Both the position numbers and the translations under genes were made by a program. DNA of 64,000 bases, from assembly GCF_014284475.1 (NCBI RefSeq), contig NZ_WJBC01000003.1:124001-188000 (forward strand), given 5' to 3'. Positions 24,381-33,541 of this stretch are shown here, piece after piece; position 1 is the stretch's first letter; every line of letters starts with the position of its first letter. The notes beneath the pieces were generated by a model. The model made no database searches and was not told the DNA's origin. It worked only from the letters and a program-made list of their open reading frames with translations. This DNA is from Acetobacterium fimetarium (lineage in GTDB: Bacteria; Bacillota; Clostridia; Eubacteriales; Eubacteriaceae).

Positions 24381-25234
24381 GATTTTTCCCCCCTTACATA
24401 AAACAGCATGATTTCTTCAATGCTGATCGCATCCACCACCGCTTCGGGATACTTCTTCTTAACCGCATGCTTGTCTTTTAACATGACTTCATAACCGAAA
24501 TGATTCTTCCGGTAGCGAATATATTCTTCTTGCTCAAGTTTTCTGAAATCATCCTCCGAACATTTTAGAACCCCCATACCACTGAGCAGGGTCTCTTTTT
24601 CCGCATCAAGAAGAATCTCTCCCTGGTGAATAAAAACAATATAGTCGGCGATCTTATCGAGGTCACTGGTGATGTGGGAAGAAATAAGAATGGCATGTTC
24701 CTCATTTTGAATAAACTCCATGAACACATCCAGTATTTCTTCGCGAACAATCGGATCCAGTCCGCTGGTGGCTTCATCAAGAATCAGAACCTTCGGATTA
24801 TGTGACAAAGCCACGGCAATCTGCAGCTTCATTTTCATCCCCCGGGAAAACTCCTTGATGGTTTTGTCTTCCGGCAGCTTGAAATTTTTCAGGTATTGCT
24901 GATAAACAGAAGTATTCCAATTTTTATAAATACTTTCCATCATTTTTGAAATATCTCCGGTTTTTAAACTGTCATGAAAGTTGCAGCCATCCAGTACCAC
25001 GCCGATATCTTCTTTTATTTTCTTGTCTTCTTTTGAATTGTCCATTCCCATTAATTCAATGGTGCCGCTGTCCCGACTAACCAGATTAAGAATTGATTTC
25101 AGGGTGGTGGTTTTCCCTGCTCCATTCTCTCCGATGAACCCCACAATACTCCCCTTGGGTACGTTGAAACTGACATTTTTTAATTGAAAATCATGATAGC
25201 TTTTATTTAGATTTTTTATTTCGATCGCATTCAT
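24377..25234 (-). CDS. ABC transporter ATP-binding protein (YtrB-like)
   Basis: 285 residues. Walker A GENGAGKTT, signature FSRGMKMKLQIAVAL, Walker B VLILDEATSGLDP, H-loop SSHITSD. The C-terminal extension beyond the ATPase core fits YtrB-type proteins. Start overlaps the regulator stop by 1 bp (25234), so regulator, ATPase and permease are one operon. Confidence 0.88.
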   Translation of the reverse strand: MNAIEIKNLNKSYHDFQLKNVSFNVPKGSIVGFIGENGAGKTTTLKSILNLVSRDSGTIELMGMDNSKEDKKIKEDIGVVLDGCNFHDSLKTGDISKMMESIYKNWNTSVYQQYLKNFKLPEDKTIKEFSRGMKMKLQIAVALSHNPKVLILDEATSGLDPIVREEILDVFMEFIQNEEHAILISSHITSDLDKIADYIVFIHQGEILLDAEKETLLSGMGVLKCSEDDFRKLEQEEYIRYRKNHFGYEVMLKDKHAVKKKYPEAVVDAISIEEIMLFYVRGEKS

Positions 25235-25614
25235 TATGCTTCCTCTCCTCCATACAATATTTCCAGCATGTCTTTAAGTTCTTCGCAGGAAATATCACTG
25301 CTTTTTGCTGTATCCACTGCTTTTTGCAGAAACGCTTCGGCCAATCGCAGTTGTTCTTCCCGGATGAACGATAAATTCTGATTGGCGACATAACTGCCTT
25401 TTCCGGTGACGGTTTCAATGAACCCATCCCGTTCCAAATCGGAGTAGGCCCGTTTCGTTGTGATGACGCTGATTCGAAGTTCTTTTGCCAGAAACCGCAT
25501 ACTTGGCAAAGTTTCCCCCGGGGACAGCGCCCCGCTGATAATCATTTTTTTTATTTGCGTGGCAATTTGTTCATAGATCGGTTTGTCACTTGAATTGCTG
25601 ATGATAATATCCAA
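25234..25614 (-). CDS. GntR-family regulator, YtrA subfamily
   Basis: 126 residues. Winged HTH of GntR type at 12-75 (PIYEQIATQIKKMIISGAL, LRISVITTKRAYSDLERDG) and only a short C-terminal helical dimerisation tail instead of a ligand domain, the mark of the YtrA subfamily, which represses adjacent ABC transporter genes. First gene of the operon. A large dyad 17 bp upstream is its likely operator. Confidence 0.9.
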   Translation of the reverse strand: MDIIISNSSDKPIYEQIATQIKKMIISGALSPGETLPSMRFLAKELRISVITTKRAYSDLERDGFIETVTGKGSYVANQNLSFIREEQLRLAEAFLQKAVDTAKSSDISCEELKDMLEILYGGEEA

Positions 25615-25630
25615 AGAATCACCTCTTTAT

Positions 25631-25673
25631 ATTTGGCATAGTGTATATATACTGTATGTACACTATGCCAAAT
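25631..25673 (-). promoter_or_regulatory. Large dyad operator over the YtrA-ABC promoter
   Basis: Perfect 15-bp arms ATTTGGCATAGTGTA (25631-25645) and TACACTATGCCAAAT (25659-25673) separated by 13 bp. On the minus strand TTGGCA in the upstream arm can serve as -35 with TATATAC about 17 bp on, so binding would block the promoter. The GTGTA/TACAC halves fit YtrA-type sites. Confidence 0.75.
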
Positions 25674-25710
25674 ATTATATAGAATGTCAAGTTTTTTTTG
25701 CATTTCGGAC

Positions 25711-25752
25711 ATTAAAAAAGGAACTGCCGACTATTGCAGTTCCTTTTTTAAT
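25711..25752 (-). terminator. Terminator after the MATE gene
   Basis: Hairpin ATTAAAAAAGGAACTG/CAGTTCCTTTTTTAAT with a 10-base loop; U-run in either direction. Ends 25763-27184. Confidence 0.85.
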
Positions 25753-25762
25753 GTCCCTTTAT

Positions 25763-27184
25763 TCAGGAATTCTGTAAAATACTCTCAGCCATTGCTTTTG
25801 GCGCCGATTCCTGATGGAATATTTTCTTCCATTGACTTGTCAGCAAAGTAGCAGAGAGGATAAACGCCAGACCGTCAGCAACTGGTCCCGCCCACAGCGC
25901 GCCGTCGACGCCCAGAAAAATCGGCAGAATCAGGGTTGCCGGAATAATGAATACAATTTGCCGGGATACCGACACCAGGGTTGCCTGCACCGGCTTGCCA
26001 ATCGCCTGAAAGAATATTCCGGTACACATCTGGAATCCGTTTAGAATACAGAACAGCAAGAAAATACGCAGGCACTTGACCGCAAATTCGGTATACAGTT
26101 CGGATTTTGTCCCGAATATACTGAGAATTGCGTTCGGGAAGCCCTGGAAAGCGATGAACGCTACCGCCATACAAACCGTCGATGCAACCACCATAATCTT
26201 GAGTGTTTTTTTCGTTCGAGCCATGTTTCCGGCACCGTAATTATAACCGAGGATCGGTTGCGCTCCGGTGGCAATGCCAAGAACAATGGCCATAATCAGC
26301 TGATTGACCTTCATTGTAATTCCCATGGTGGTAATCGGAATGTCTGCACCATATACTGACATGGCCCCGTACTTAACCATCACATTATTGCTGATTGCAA
26401 TCATCGCCACGACCGCAATCTGGGTAATAAAACTGGAAATGCCAAGGCTGCATACTTTCGTGACAATCCCGCTTTTTAACCGGAAATACGCTTTTTTAAC
26501 ATTGATACTTTTAAATCTTTTTAAATACAGCAAGTAATATCCGCTGTTTAAAATCTGTCCAATAATCGTTGCCAGAGCAGAACCTGTCACTCCCCAGTGC
26601 AATCCGAAAATGAAAAGAGGATTGAGGATAATATTGACGACGCACCCCATGATCATTCCCATCATCGAATATCTGGGGCTGCCATCTGCCCGGATAATAC
26701 CGCTTAAGGCACAGTTAATCACTGAAAATGGAATGCCGATGATGATGATCCTGCCGTAATCCAATGCATAAGGCAGAATGTTTTCTGTCGCCCCAAACAA
26801 GCGGCAAAGCGGTTCGAGTAGGACGATCGAAAAGACCGCCAGGACAATACCTAAAATGATCGCCAGTGTAATGGCATTGCCAACCCCTTTTGCCGCCTTT
26901 TCTTTTTCACCCTTGCCGAGATGCAGGCTTAGGTATGCCGCACACCCATCACCAACAAGCAGTCCCAAGGCGATGACCAGCATCGTCAGCGGCAAAATGA
27001 CATTGGTGGCGCCATTTCCCAGAAAGCCGACCCCTCTGCCGATAAAAATCTGGTCGACAATGTTGTAGAGCGCGTTGACCACCATGGCAATAATGCTCGG
27101 AATGGAAAACTTGACCATCAGTTTTCCAATTGGTTCGTATCCAAGCGGGTTTTCTTTGTTTTTAATCGTTACTGTTTCGTTCAT
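25763..27184 (-). CDS. MATE-family multidrug efflux transporter
   Basis: 473 residues, 12 predicted transmembrane helices, MATE motifs KFSIPSIIAMVVNALYN-like start and GATNVILPLT, with the duplicated six-helix layout and QPILGYNYGAGN in the second half. Na+ or H+-driven drug exporter; substrate unknown. Divergent from a MerR-family gene, with a MerR-type promoter reading into it. Confidence 0.9.
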   Translation of the reverse strand: MNETVTIKNKENPLGYEPIGKLMVKFSIPSIIAMVVNALYNIVDQIFIGRGVGFLGNGATNVILPLTMLVIALGLLVGDGCAAYLSLHLGKGEKEKAAKGVGNAITLAIILGIVLAVFSIVLLEPLCRLFGATENILPYALDYGRIIIIGIPFSVINCALSGIIRADGSPRYSMMGMIMGCVVNIILNPLFIFGLHWGVTGSALATIIGQILNSGYYLLYLKRFKSINVKKAYFRLKSGIVTKVCSLGISSFITQIAVVAMIAISNNVMVKYGAMSVYGADIPITTMGITMKVNQLIMAIVLGIATGAQPILGYNYGAGNMARTKKTLKIMVVASTVCMAVAFIAFQGFPNAILSIFGTKSELYTEFAVKCLRIFLLFCILNGFQMCTGIFFQAIGKPVQATLVSVSRQIVFIIPATLILPIFLGVDGALWAGPVADGLAFILSATLLTSQWKKIFHQESAPKAMAESILQNS

Positions 27185-27347
27185 AATTTCTCCTAAACAT
27201 AATCTGATTATTCATACAGCATGATGATTTTACCGCGTTCAGCTTTTTATCCTGCGCCATTGCATGCTGCCAAAAATCTAATCGAATAACCGCCACTCAC
27301 TTTTTGAGCGTTTTACTTTACTGGACATCCACTACATCCACTGATAT

Positions 27348-27378
27348 ACTATAAACTATCCCATTATGGGAGAGTCAA
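27348..27378 (-). promoter_or_regulatory. MerR-type promoter with 19-bp spacer for the MATE gene
   Basis: Minus strand TTGACT (27378-27373), 19-bp spacer, TATAGT (27353-27348). The spacer contains a dyad CTATCCCATTATGGGAGAG. MerR-family activators act on exactly such over-long spacers by twisting the DNA. The adjacent regulator is the obvious candidate. Confidence 0.8.
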
Positions 27379-27394
27379 CCCAAAAGGTGAAAAA

Positions 27395-28183
27395 ATGAAA
27401 AAATATCTGACTATTGGTCAAGTTTCCCAAATCAAAAATGTTGGCATCAAATCTTTGCGCTATTATGAAAAAATCGGTGTTCTGATTCCGGCATACATCA
27501 ACCCGGAAACAAACTATCGTTATTATTCGCTTGACCAGCTGATGGTTCTGGACACCATTCTTCTCTGCATCGAGCTGGGCATTCCGCTTAAAAACATGAA
27601 CAACTATACCAATGCTGCGGGCGAATTTCAAATAAAGCTCCTGCTCGAGGATGGTAAGGCGATTGCCTCCAGAAAAATAAAAAGCCTTGAACAGGGGCTT
27701 TCAAGAATCGAACTGAACTTGAACCACATCAATGAAAGCGCCGCCTACCAGAACCAGACGGGACTCTATAGCAGGCATATTCCAAAGCGGTACATCATCA
27801 GCACACCCTCTCAATACAAACTCTCGGCAATTGAATACCAGTCCAAACTATCGGGACTTTTTTCTTCTGCCCAGGAGCAGAACATTTATGCCACCTTTCC
27901 GCACGGCACGATCGAAGATTACCGTGGTCATCAGGTTACCACCTATACTTTTCTGGAAACTGTCGCACCTGAGTTTGATACCGATTTTATCCGCATTATT
28001 CCGGCCGGCGATTATCTTTGCTTCCAGGCAAAAGTTGCCACCTATCCCAATATACCATTACTTTTTAAAACGGTTTTTGACTCCCGGCCGGATGTATCGG
28101 TCATTATCAGCAGCAAATCGGTTACGACGTTCAGCTATGATCATATGTTTATGGAATTTCAGACGTTGCTGACAGCTTCCTGA
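27395..28183 (+). CDS. MerR-family regulator with C-terminal ligand domain
   Basis: 262 residues. N-terminal MerR wHTH (LTIGQVSQIKNVGIKSLRYY, then YYSLDQLMVLDTI) and coiled-coil dimerisation helix (about 80-115), then a C-terminal half of the effector-binding (GyrI/BmrR-like) type. Divergent from the MATE gene; likely activates it upon drug binding and controls itself. Start ATG preceded by AAAGGTG 5 bp upstream. Confidence 0.88.
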   Translation: MKKYLTIGQVSQIKNVGIKSLRYYEKIGVLIPAYINPETNYRYYSLDQLMVLDTILLCIELGIPLKNMNNYTNAAGEFQIKLLLEDGKAIASRKIKSLEQGLSRIELNLNHINESAAYQNQTGLYSRHIPKRYIISTPSQYKLSAIEYQSKLSGLFSSAQEQNIYATFPHGTIEDYRGHQVTTYTFLETVAPEFDTDFIRIIPAGDYLCFQAKVATYPNIPLLFKTVFDSRPDVSVIISSKSVTTFSYDHMFMEFQTLLTAS

Positions 28184-28228
28184 AAAATATCGACTTATCG
28201 CCAATAGCCTGTTTCGATCAATATAAAA

Positions 28229-28271
28229 AGCCCTTCATTCAACGACTTTTGTCTGTTTAAATGAAAGGCTT
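28229..28271. terminator. Bidirectional terminator
   Basis: AAGCCCTTCATT ... AATGAAAGGCTT hairpin with A-run before and T-run after, between the convergent MerR and YgjP-like genes. Confidence 0.8.
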
Positions 28272-28276
28272 GATTT

Positions 28277-28957
28277 TTATTCCCAGTTCTGTACGCTCAG
28301 CTGCTGCTGCAGTTTTTTCAGTTTTTCTTGTTCCTGTTTGTAATCCGGCAGGACTTGTGCCACGATCTTCCAGAAATTCTCCGAGTGATTCATTTCGAGC
28401 AGATGAGCCAGCTCGTGAACCACCACATAACGGATCGTTTCCTCTTTTGCCATCACCAGATACCAGGAGAAATTCAGGTTTCCTTTTCCCGAACAGGAAC
28501 CCCACCTGGTTTTTGCCCCGTTGATTTTAACTGCCTTCGGTTTTAACCCCATCTGGGCGCCAAGTTCTTTGACATGATAATCAAGCACCTGTTTTGCCAG
28601 GCCGCGATAAATTTTCACCATGCCATTTTTAATTTCTTCGGGGTTTGCCTGGGCATCGGCGTAGAAGCGTTGCCCATCAAAACCGGTGCTTGTTTCTTGA
28701 ACCGGAACGAGGGGATAGGGTTCTCCCAGAAACAGCAGCTGATCACTGAAGTTCAGCTTAAAGCGCTCCTGCTTTTCTACCTTTTGCTTGACCTGGCGAT
28801 GATGCAAATCAATCCATTCTTGATGATTCTCGACAAAATCCCGGATCACCTTTTTTGATGTTCCGATCGGAGCTCTCACTTCAATTTCAGCCTGCTTGGT
28901 GATATACAGCCCCATCGTTTTTCGCCGGGCATATTTAATCGTATCTATTCTCTTCAT
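28277..28957 (-). CDS. YgjP-like (SprT/DUF45) metallopeptidase
   Basis: 226 residues. Zinc site HELAHLLEMNHS (HExxH, about residues 180-191) preceded by TRWGSCSGKGNLNFSW, the signature of the YgjP/DUF45 family. An intracellular metalloprotease of unknown substrate. Single gene. Confidence 0.88.
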   Translation of the reverse strand: MKRIDTIKYARRKTMGLYITKQAEIEVRAPIGTSKKVIRDFVENHQEWIDLHHRQVKQKVEKQERFKLNFSDQLLFLGEPYPLVPVQETSTGFDGQRFYADAQANPEEIKNGMVKIYRGLAKQVLDYHVKELGAQMGLKPKAVKINGAKTRWGSCSGKGNLNFSWYLVMAKEETIRYVVVHELAHLLEMNHSENFWKIVAQVLPDYKQEQEKLKKLQQQLSVQNWE

Positions 28958-29011
28958 TTCTTTGCCTTTTTGCTCTGGCGCGACGCATCCTGGATTTTGT
29001 CTTCTGGTTAC

Positions 29012-29422
29012 TCATTTTTCCAATTTAATGGCATCCACAGCCGCCAGCAATTCCGAAATCGAGCTGTACCAGTTTTTTATCATATGACGCATGATGCCCA
29101 CCTGTTCCGATTTGGCTTTGAGCCCCAGGATCGGAATATGCGATCCGTAGGCAGTCCCTATTTCTGCCCAGGCATCGCATCCCGAAGCCCCGACATAAAT
29201 GACCAGATCGGCCGTCGTGACCGAGGTAATGCAGAAATCAAAAACCCTTTTTCCCTCTGCTGATTCGATAAAACGGGCCAGTTCTTTCTGTGACAGAAAC
29301 GCTTCTTCTGGTCTGCCCTCCCGAATCCATGATAAAATCGTGTGTCCCCGGCTCTCCAAAAGATCGGTCAACATTTCAACAGCATGCTGATGCTTCCACG
29401 AAGCAGCAATATATATTCTCAT
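29012..29422 (-). CDS. Nucleoside 2-deoxyribosyltransferase-like protein
   Basis: 136 residues. MRIYIAASWKHQHAVEML at the start, then DLVIYVGASGCDAWAEIGTAYG, the (S/A)G-x-D-x-x-x-E-(I/L)G loop of nucleoside deoxyribosyltransferase-type (and DUF4406) proteins, where the Glu is catalytic. Whether it acts on nucleosides is uncertain. Lies next to deoD, which would suit nucleoside salvage. Confidence 0.65.
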   Translation of the reverse strand: MRIYIAASWKHQHAVEMLTDLLESRGHTILSWIREGRPEEAFLSQKELARFIESAEGKRVFDFCITSVTTADLVIYVGASGCDAWAEIGTAYGSHIPILGLKAKSEQVGIMRHMIKNWYSSISELLAAVDAIKLEK

Positions 29423-29461
29423 AATTCCTCCCGTAATTTTATTCTTCTTTCCGTATTCAAA

Positions 29462-30199
29462 TTATACCCTTCCGGCTTCTTCTTCACAAGCCCTAGCGGT
29501 CTCCAAACCAACCGCCATCATGCGGGTGAAGGATTGTTCCCGCTCTTTCGGGCTTGTCGTCTCTTCGCTGATGTTATTGTTGCTGATGGTCAACAGACAG
29601 GCCGCCGCCTTCCCCGTAACATTGGCATTATGAAAAAGGGCAAAGCTTTCCATTTCCACCCCGATGCAGTCCTGTTCCCTGACAATCGTCTGGGACAAAG
29701 CCAGATCCTGCTCACGATAAAAGACATCGGAAGAATGGATCCGGCCTTTCTTCAGGGGATAGCCCAGTCTTTCAGCTGTTTTCTCAACCGCCTGATTGAG
29801 GGCCGGGTCTGAATACAAAACAGACTCTTCACACCCATTTTGAACCTTTGCATAGGTGGATTCGCTAAAGGCACTTTCAGCCAGCACCAGATCATAAACC
29901 TGCAGTTCCTTCTGATAGGAACCAGCACTGCCGATCCGGATGATCCGGTCCACTTCATAGAAACGGAAAAGCTCATAGGAATAAATCCCCATCGATGGCA
30001 TACCCATTCCCGATCCCATCACGCTAATCCGCTGACCCTTGTACATTCCTGTATAGCCAAACATGTTTCGTACCGCGTTGAACTGAAACGGATTTTCCAG
30101 AAATGTTTCCGCAACATACTTTGCCCTTAAGGGGTCGCCCGGCATCAAAACTGTTTTGGCAATTTCACCGATCAATGCTTCATTATGAGTTGTTGGCAT
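29462..30199 (-). CDS. deoD: Purine-nucleoside phosphorylase (DeoD type)
   Basis: 245 residues, full length for the family. MPGDPLRAKYVAE phosphate-binding N-terminus, GSGMGMPSMGIYSYEL, IRIGSAGSY and the EMESFALF substrate loop. Phosphorolysis of purine nucleosides for salvage. Single gene with GGAGG 6 bp before the ATG. Confidence 0.93.
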   Translation of the reverse strand: MPTTHNEALIGEIAKTVLMPGDPLRAKYVAETFLENPFQFNAVRNMFGYTGMYKGQRISVMGSGMGMPSMGIYSYELFRFYEVDRIIRIGSAGSYQKELQVYDLVLAESAFSESTYAKVQNGCEESVLYSDPALNQAVEKTAERLGYPLKKGRIHSSDVFYREQDLALSQTIVREQDCIGVEMESFALFHNANVTGKAAACLLTISNNNISEETTSPKEREQSFTRMMAVGLETARACEEEAGRV

Positions 30200-30287
30200 T
30201 TTTTTCCTCCGTTAACCTTTAATTGCTTCAGTATAAGACAAGCTTTTGATGACGTCAATGGCAATTTTGTTTTCACTGTAATCAATA

Positions 30288-30324
30288 AAACCGTTCACAC
30301 TTTCTGAAGAAAAGCGAACGGTTT
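30288..30324 (-). terminator. Terminator after trhP
   Basis: AAACCGTTC ... GAACGGTTT hairpin with T-rich tail on the minus strand (TTTATTG). Ends the mltG-trmR-trhP run. Confidence 0.75.
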
Positions 30325-30335
30325 ATGTGATGCGA

Positions 30336-31562
30336 TTAAATATCCTGTTTTCTCAATATATCCATCGGACTGACCGGCTGATCCATTTTCATATGGTAAA
30401 CCATCTTGGGATGCGGCGTTGAATCGATGGGGTTTCCGGCCGGATCGGTCATCAGCGATACCTTCTGATTGAAAAATCCTTTTCCCGGGATCATGATCTC
30501 AATTTCATCGCCAACGGAAACCTTGTTTCGCTGTTCAATGACAGCCATCCCTGTTTTGTCATCATATTCCATGACCAGGCCGACAAAATCATAGTTTCTG
30601 GTGTAGCTGCTGGTTCCATAATTCTGATCTTCGGAAGTCGTTTTGCCATGAAAAAAGCCGGTGGTGTAATTGCGGTGGCTCACTTTCGTCAGTTCTTTAT
30701 AATAATCCTGATCGGGTTTGGTTGCTTCGGGGTGATCATAATAAAAATCAATCGCACTGCGATAGGCCGAAACCGCCGAAGCCACATAATAGAGACTTTT
30801 CATTCGCCCCTCTATTTTACAACAATCCACATCCGCTTTCATCAGCTCCGGCAACGCATTGATCAGGCATAAATCTTTTGAATTGAAGATGAATGAACCG
30901 TGATCATCTTCTTCGATGCCAAACTCTTCATTCGGACGGGTTTCTTCGATCAGTTTATATTTCCATCGGCACGGCTGGGCACAATCGCCCTTGTTGGCGT
31001 CTCGGCCGGTCATATAATGACTTAACAGGCAGCGCCCTGAGTATGAAATACACATGGCGCCATGGACAAATGTCTCTATTTCCACTTCCGGGCTAACTTT
31101 TGCGCGGATCTCTTTTATCTCATTGATTCCTAGCTCTCGGGCCAGAACAATTCGCTGTGCACCCTGAGCGTGCCAGAATGCCACGCTGCGCCAGTTTGTA
31201 TTGTTTGCCTGCGTGCTGACGGATATCTTGAGTTCCGGTGCGACCGCACGTACGACTGAGAATACTCCCGGATCGGCGACAATCACCTCATCAACGCCCA
31301 GATCCGCCAGCTCTCTGACGTATTCTTCCAGGCCAATCAGATCCTCATTATGGGCAATGATGTTGAGCGTGATGTATATTTTTTTACCTCGGCTGTGCAC
31401 ATACGCCACGGCCTCTCGTAAGGAGTCTGTATCAAAATTGCCGGCCTGCGCCCGCAAGCCGAATTTTTTACCGGCACAGTACACGGCATCGGCACCGTAA
31501 TGCAATGCATATTTCAGTTTTTCAAAATTCCCTGCAGGTGCCAAAAGCTCAGGTTTTTTCAT
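30336..31562 (-). CDS. trhP: U32-family tRNA 5-hydroxyuridine synthesis protein
   Basis: 408 residues. U32 'peptidase' family: PELLAPAGNFEKLKYAL start, QANNTNWRSVAFW, FVHGAMCISYSGRCLLSHY and CAQPCRWKY Cys motif (Fe-S ligands). TrhP makes 5-hydroxyuridine at tRNA position 34 using prephenate; TrmR then methylates it. Gene order trmR-trhP as in B. subtilis yrrM-yrrN/O. Start at 31562 has GGAG 6 bp before; the upstream 18 in-frame codons lie in the spacer. One copy only here, whereas B. subtilis has two. Confidence 0.88.
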   Translation of the reverse strand: MKKPELLAPAGNFEKLKYALHYGADAVYCAGKKFGLRAQAGNFDTDSLREAVAYVHSRGKKIYITLNIIAHNEDLIGLEEYVRELADLGVDEVIVADPGVFSVVRAVAPELKISVSTQANNTNWRSVAFWHAQGAQRIVLARELGINEIKEIRAKVSPEVEIETFVHGAMCISYSGRCLLSHYMTGRDANKGDCAQPCRWKYKLIEETRPNEEFGIEEDDHGSFIFNSKDLCLINALPELMKADVDCCKIEGRMKSLYYVASAVSAYRSAIDFYYDHPEATKPDQDYYKELTKVSHRNYTTGFFHGKTTSEDQNYGTSSYTRNYDFVGLVMEYDDKTGMAVIEQRNKVSVGDEIEIMIPGKGFFNQKVSLMTDPAGNPIDSTPHPKMVYHMKMDQPVSPMDILRKQDI

Positions 31563-31581
31563 CGTTTTCTCCGTTCTATTT

Positions 31582-32232
31582 CTATTCGTCTTTCTTCCAG
31601 CTGATGGCCAGACCATCGCCCAGCGGCAGGATACTGGTCACCAGCTGAGAGTGGTTTGAGATCGCCTCGAGATATTTTCGCATCCGTTTGACAATGGTTA
31701 TTTTGCGGCGGATCACCAGCTGATCGGAAGCGATCATGCCCTTGTACAGCACATTATCCGAAACCAGCAGTCCGCCCGGTTTCAAACAGCGGAGGCAATG
31801 ATCCAACAGATGAATATAATGCCCCTTTGCGCCATCCAGAAAAATCATATCATAGGTTTTAGTCAGTTCTTCCAATTGTTCCTGAGCATCACCAATCATG
31901 ATACTGATTTGGTTTTTGAGTCCCAAGGCCGTGATGTTTTCGTCCGCCTGAGCCACCATGTTCAGATTTCGCTCGATGGTATCCACCTGGCCGGCCGGCC
32001 CCATGGCACGGGCAAATACGGAGGAAGAGAAACCAACGGCGGTTCCCACTTCCAGAATTGACTGAATCTTATTGGACCCGATCAACATTTCAATATGTTT
32101 TTGTACCTCTCTATGGATAATGGGCACTTCTTCTTTTTCAGCATTTCTTCTGAAGTCTTCCATTTCAGGACTGTCAGGAGGAATCAATCCCCTGATATAG
32201 TCATCGATGTAATCTTGTACAATTTCACTCAC
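31582..32232 (-). CDS. trmR: O-methyltransferase, tRNA 5-hydroxyuridine methyltransferase
   Basis: 216 residues, class I SAM methyltransferase: ILEVGTAVGFSSSVFA (motif I, about 60-75), MIFLDGAKGHYIHLLD (metal site) and LVSDNVLYKG. Homologous in position to B. subtilis yrrM. Converts ho5U34 to mo5U34 in tRNA. 20 bp before trhP. Confidence 0.88.
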   Translation of the reverse strand: MSEIVQDYIDDYIRGLIPPDSPEMEDFRRNAEKEEVPIIHREVQKHIEMLIGSNKIQSILEVGTAVGFSSSVFARAMGPAGQVDTIERNLNMVAQADENITALGLKNQISIMIGDAQEQLEELTKTYDMIFLDGAKGHYIHLLDHCLRCLKPGGLLVSDNVLYKGMIASDQLVIRRKITIVKRMRKYLEAISNHSQLVTSILPLGDGLAISWKKDE

Positions 32233-32258
32233 GTTAAGTCCTTCATTCTTTTTTAGAT

Positions 32259-33353
32259 TTATTCGCCCATATATGTTTTTACATCGGCTTGATGTTCTTC
32301 ATAGGTTTCGTTAAAGTATATTTTTCCGGTTTTCATATCTGCCACAAAGTACAGATACTTTGTCTCGGCCGGATACAAGGCCGCATTCAGAGATGATTTT
32401 CCGAATGAGCAGATGGGTCCGAATGGCAACCCCAGGTTGATGTAGGTATTGTAGGGCGAAGCAATCTGCGTCTGTTCCGTCGTCAGCACCGCGGTTTTTT
32501 CACCCCGGGCATAATCGACCGTGATGTCGGATTGCAGCGGCATATTGGCCGCGATGCGGTTATAAAAGACGCTGGCAGCATTCGCCTTATCTTCGACGAA
32601 CTTTGTTTCCAATTCGACAATTGATGACATGATGACAATCTGATCAACCGTTTTTCCCATTTCAGTGGTTCGGTTCAGATAATCCTGGTCGTAGACTTCG
32701 ACAAACCGATCAAGCATTGCCGTCACCACATCTGATGGGTTGGTTTCCGGTGAAAAGCTGTAGGTATCAGGGAAGAGATAGCCTTCCAGAGTCCGGCTCA
32801 CACCATCTTTGGTATCCAAAGTGATGCTGCTGAGGATTGGGTATTTTTTTTGATACGCCGCTACTTTTTTTGTCTCTTCAATAAACGCGTCCCCGTCGCA
32901 GACATGATTTTCTTCCAGAATCGCAGCGATCTCTTCGATGTTTTTGCCTTCCGGAATGATCACCGCCGAATCATAGACATCGCCCGCCACCAGGCGTTTC
33001 AGAATTTCTTCTGCGGATTCACTGGGACTGAATGCATAGTAACCTGATTGAATCTGGTTAGCCGCCCCTTCATTTTTAGCCATGATTTCAAAAGCGAGTG
33101 CATCCTTAATCAGATGATTCTCTTTCAGAATATCCGCAACCTCGCTGAGCACCACCCCTTCTTCAATTTGAACATAGACGAGATCCCCTTCTCCAACCGG
33201 TTTTAATATTTCACTGATAAAAAATTTAAAACTGAACACAGCCGTGGCTGCAAGTATCACCAGTAAAAAAGCAGTAATCACAATGATTCTGCTCTTTCTT
33301 TGTGGTGGTGGCTGACCTGGCGAATTTGACATATTTTTCTCGTTCTTTCTCAT
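32259..33353 (-). CDS. mltG: Endolytic peptidoglycan transglycosylase MltG
   Basis: 364 residues. One N-terminal transmembrane helix (about 22-45), a LysM-like subdomain (VYVQIEEGVVLSEVADIL) and a YceG domain with catalytic Glu in SSIVELETKF (about residue 245) and PLQSDITVDY. Cleaves nascent glycan strands as a terminator of elongation. Upstream of trmR by 26 bp, a common arrangement in Bacillota. Confidence 0.93.
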   Translation of the reverse strand: MRKNEKNMSNSPGQPPPQRKSRIIVITAFLLVILAATAVFSFKFFISEILKPVGEGDLVYVQIEEGVVLSEVADILKENHLIKDALAFEIMAKNEGAANQIQSGYYAFSPSESAEEILKRLVAGDVYDSAVIIPEGKNIEEIAAILEENHVCDGDAFIEETKKVAAYQKKYPILSSITLDTKDGVSRTLEGYLFPDTYSFSPETNPSDVVTAMLDRFVEVYDQDYLNRTTEMGKTVDQIVIMSSIVELETKFVEDKANAASVFYNRIAANMPLQSDITVDYARGEKTAVLTTEQTQIASPYNTYINLGLPFGPICSFGKSSLNAALYPAETKYLYFVADMKTGKIYFNETYEEHQADVKTYMGE

Positions 33354-33467
33354 ATTTCACCTCTTTTTAATTTTATTTCAGAATAGACATTTGCAAAACT
33401 ACATCAGTAATCATACTATAGCTCAGGTCGTTTCGCAATTACCTACTCACCAAGCAAACTATAAAAA

Positions 33468-33507
33468 AGAATATAGGACCTCCGGTGAAAGCGGGTACCT
33501 ATATTCT
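33468..33507 (-). terminator. Terminator after the YlbF-like gene
   Basis: AGAATATAGG ... CCTATATTCT hairpin with inner TCCG/CGG pairing; on the minus strand followed by TTTTTTATAG. Ends the fur-rnj-ylbF unit. Confidence 0.8.
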
Positions 33508-33541
33508 CTTTAAATGCTTCTATATTAAATAATATTCAATC

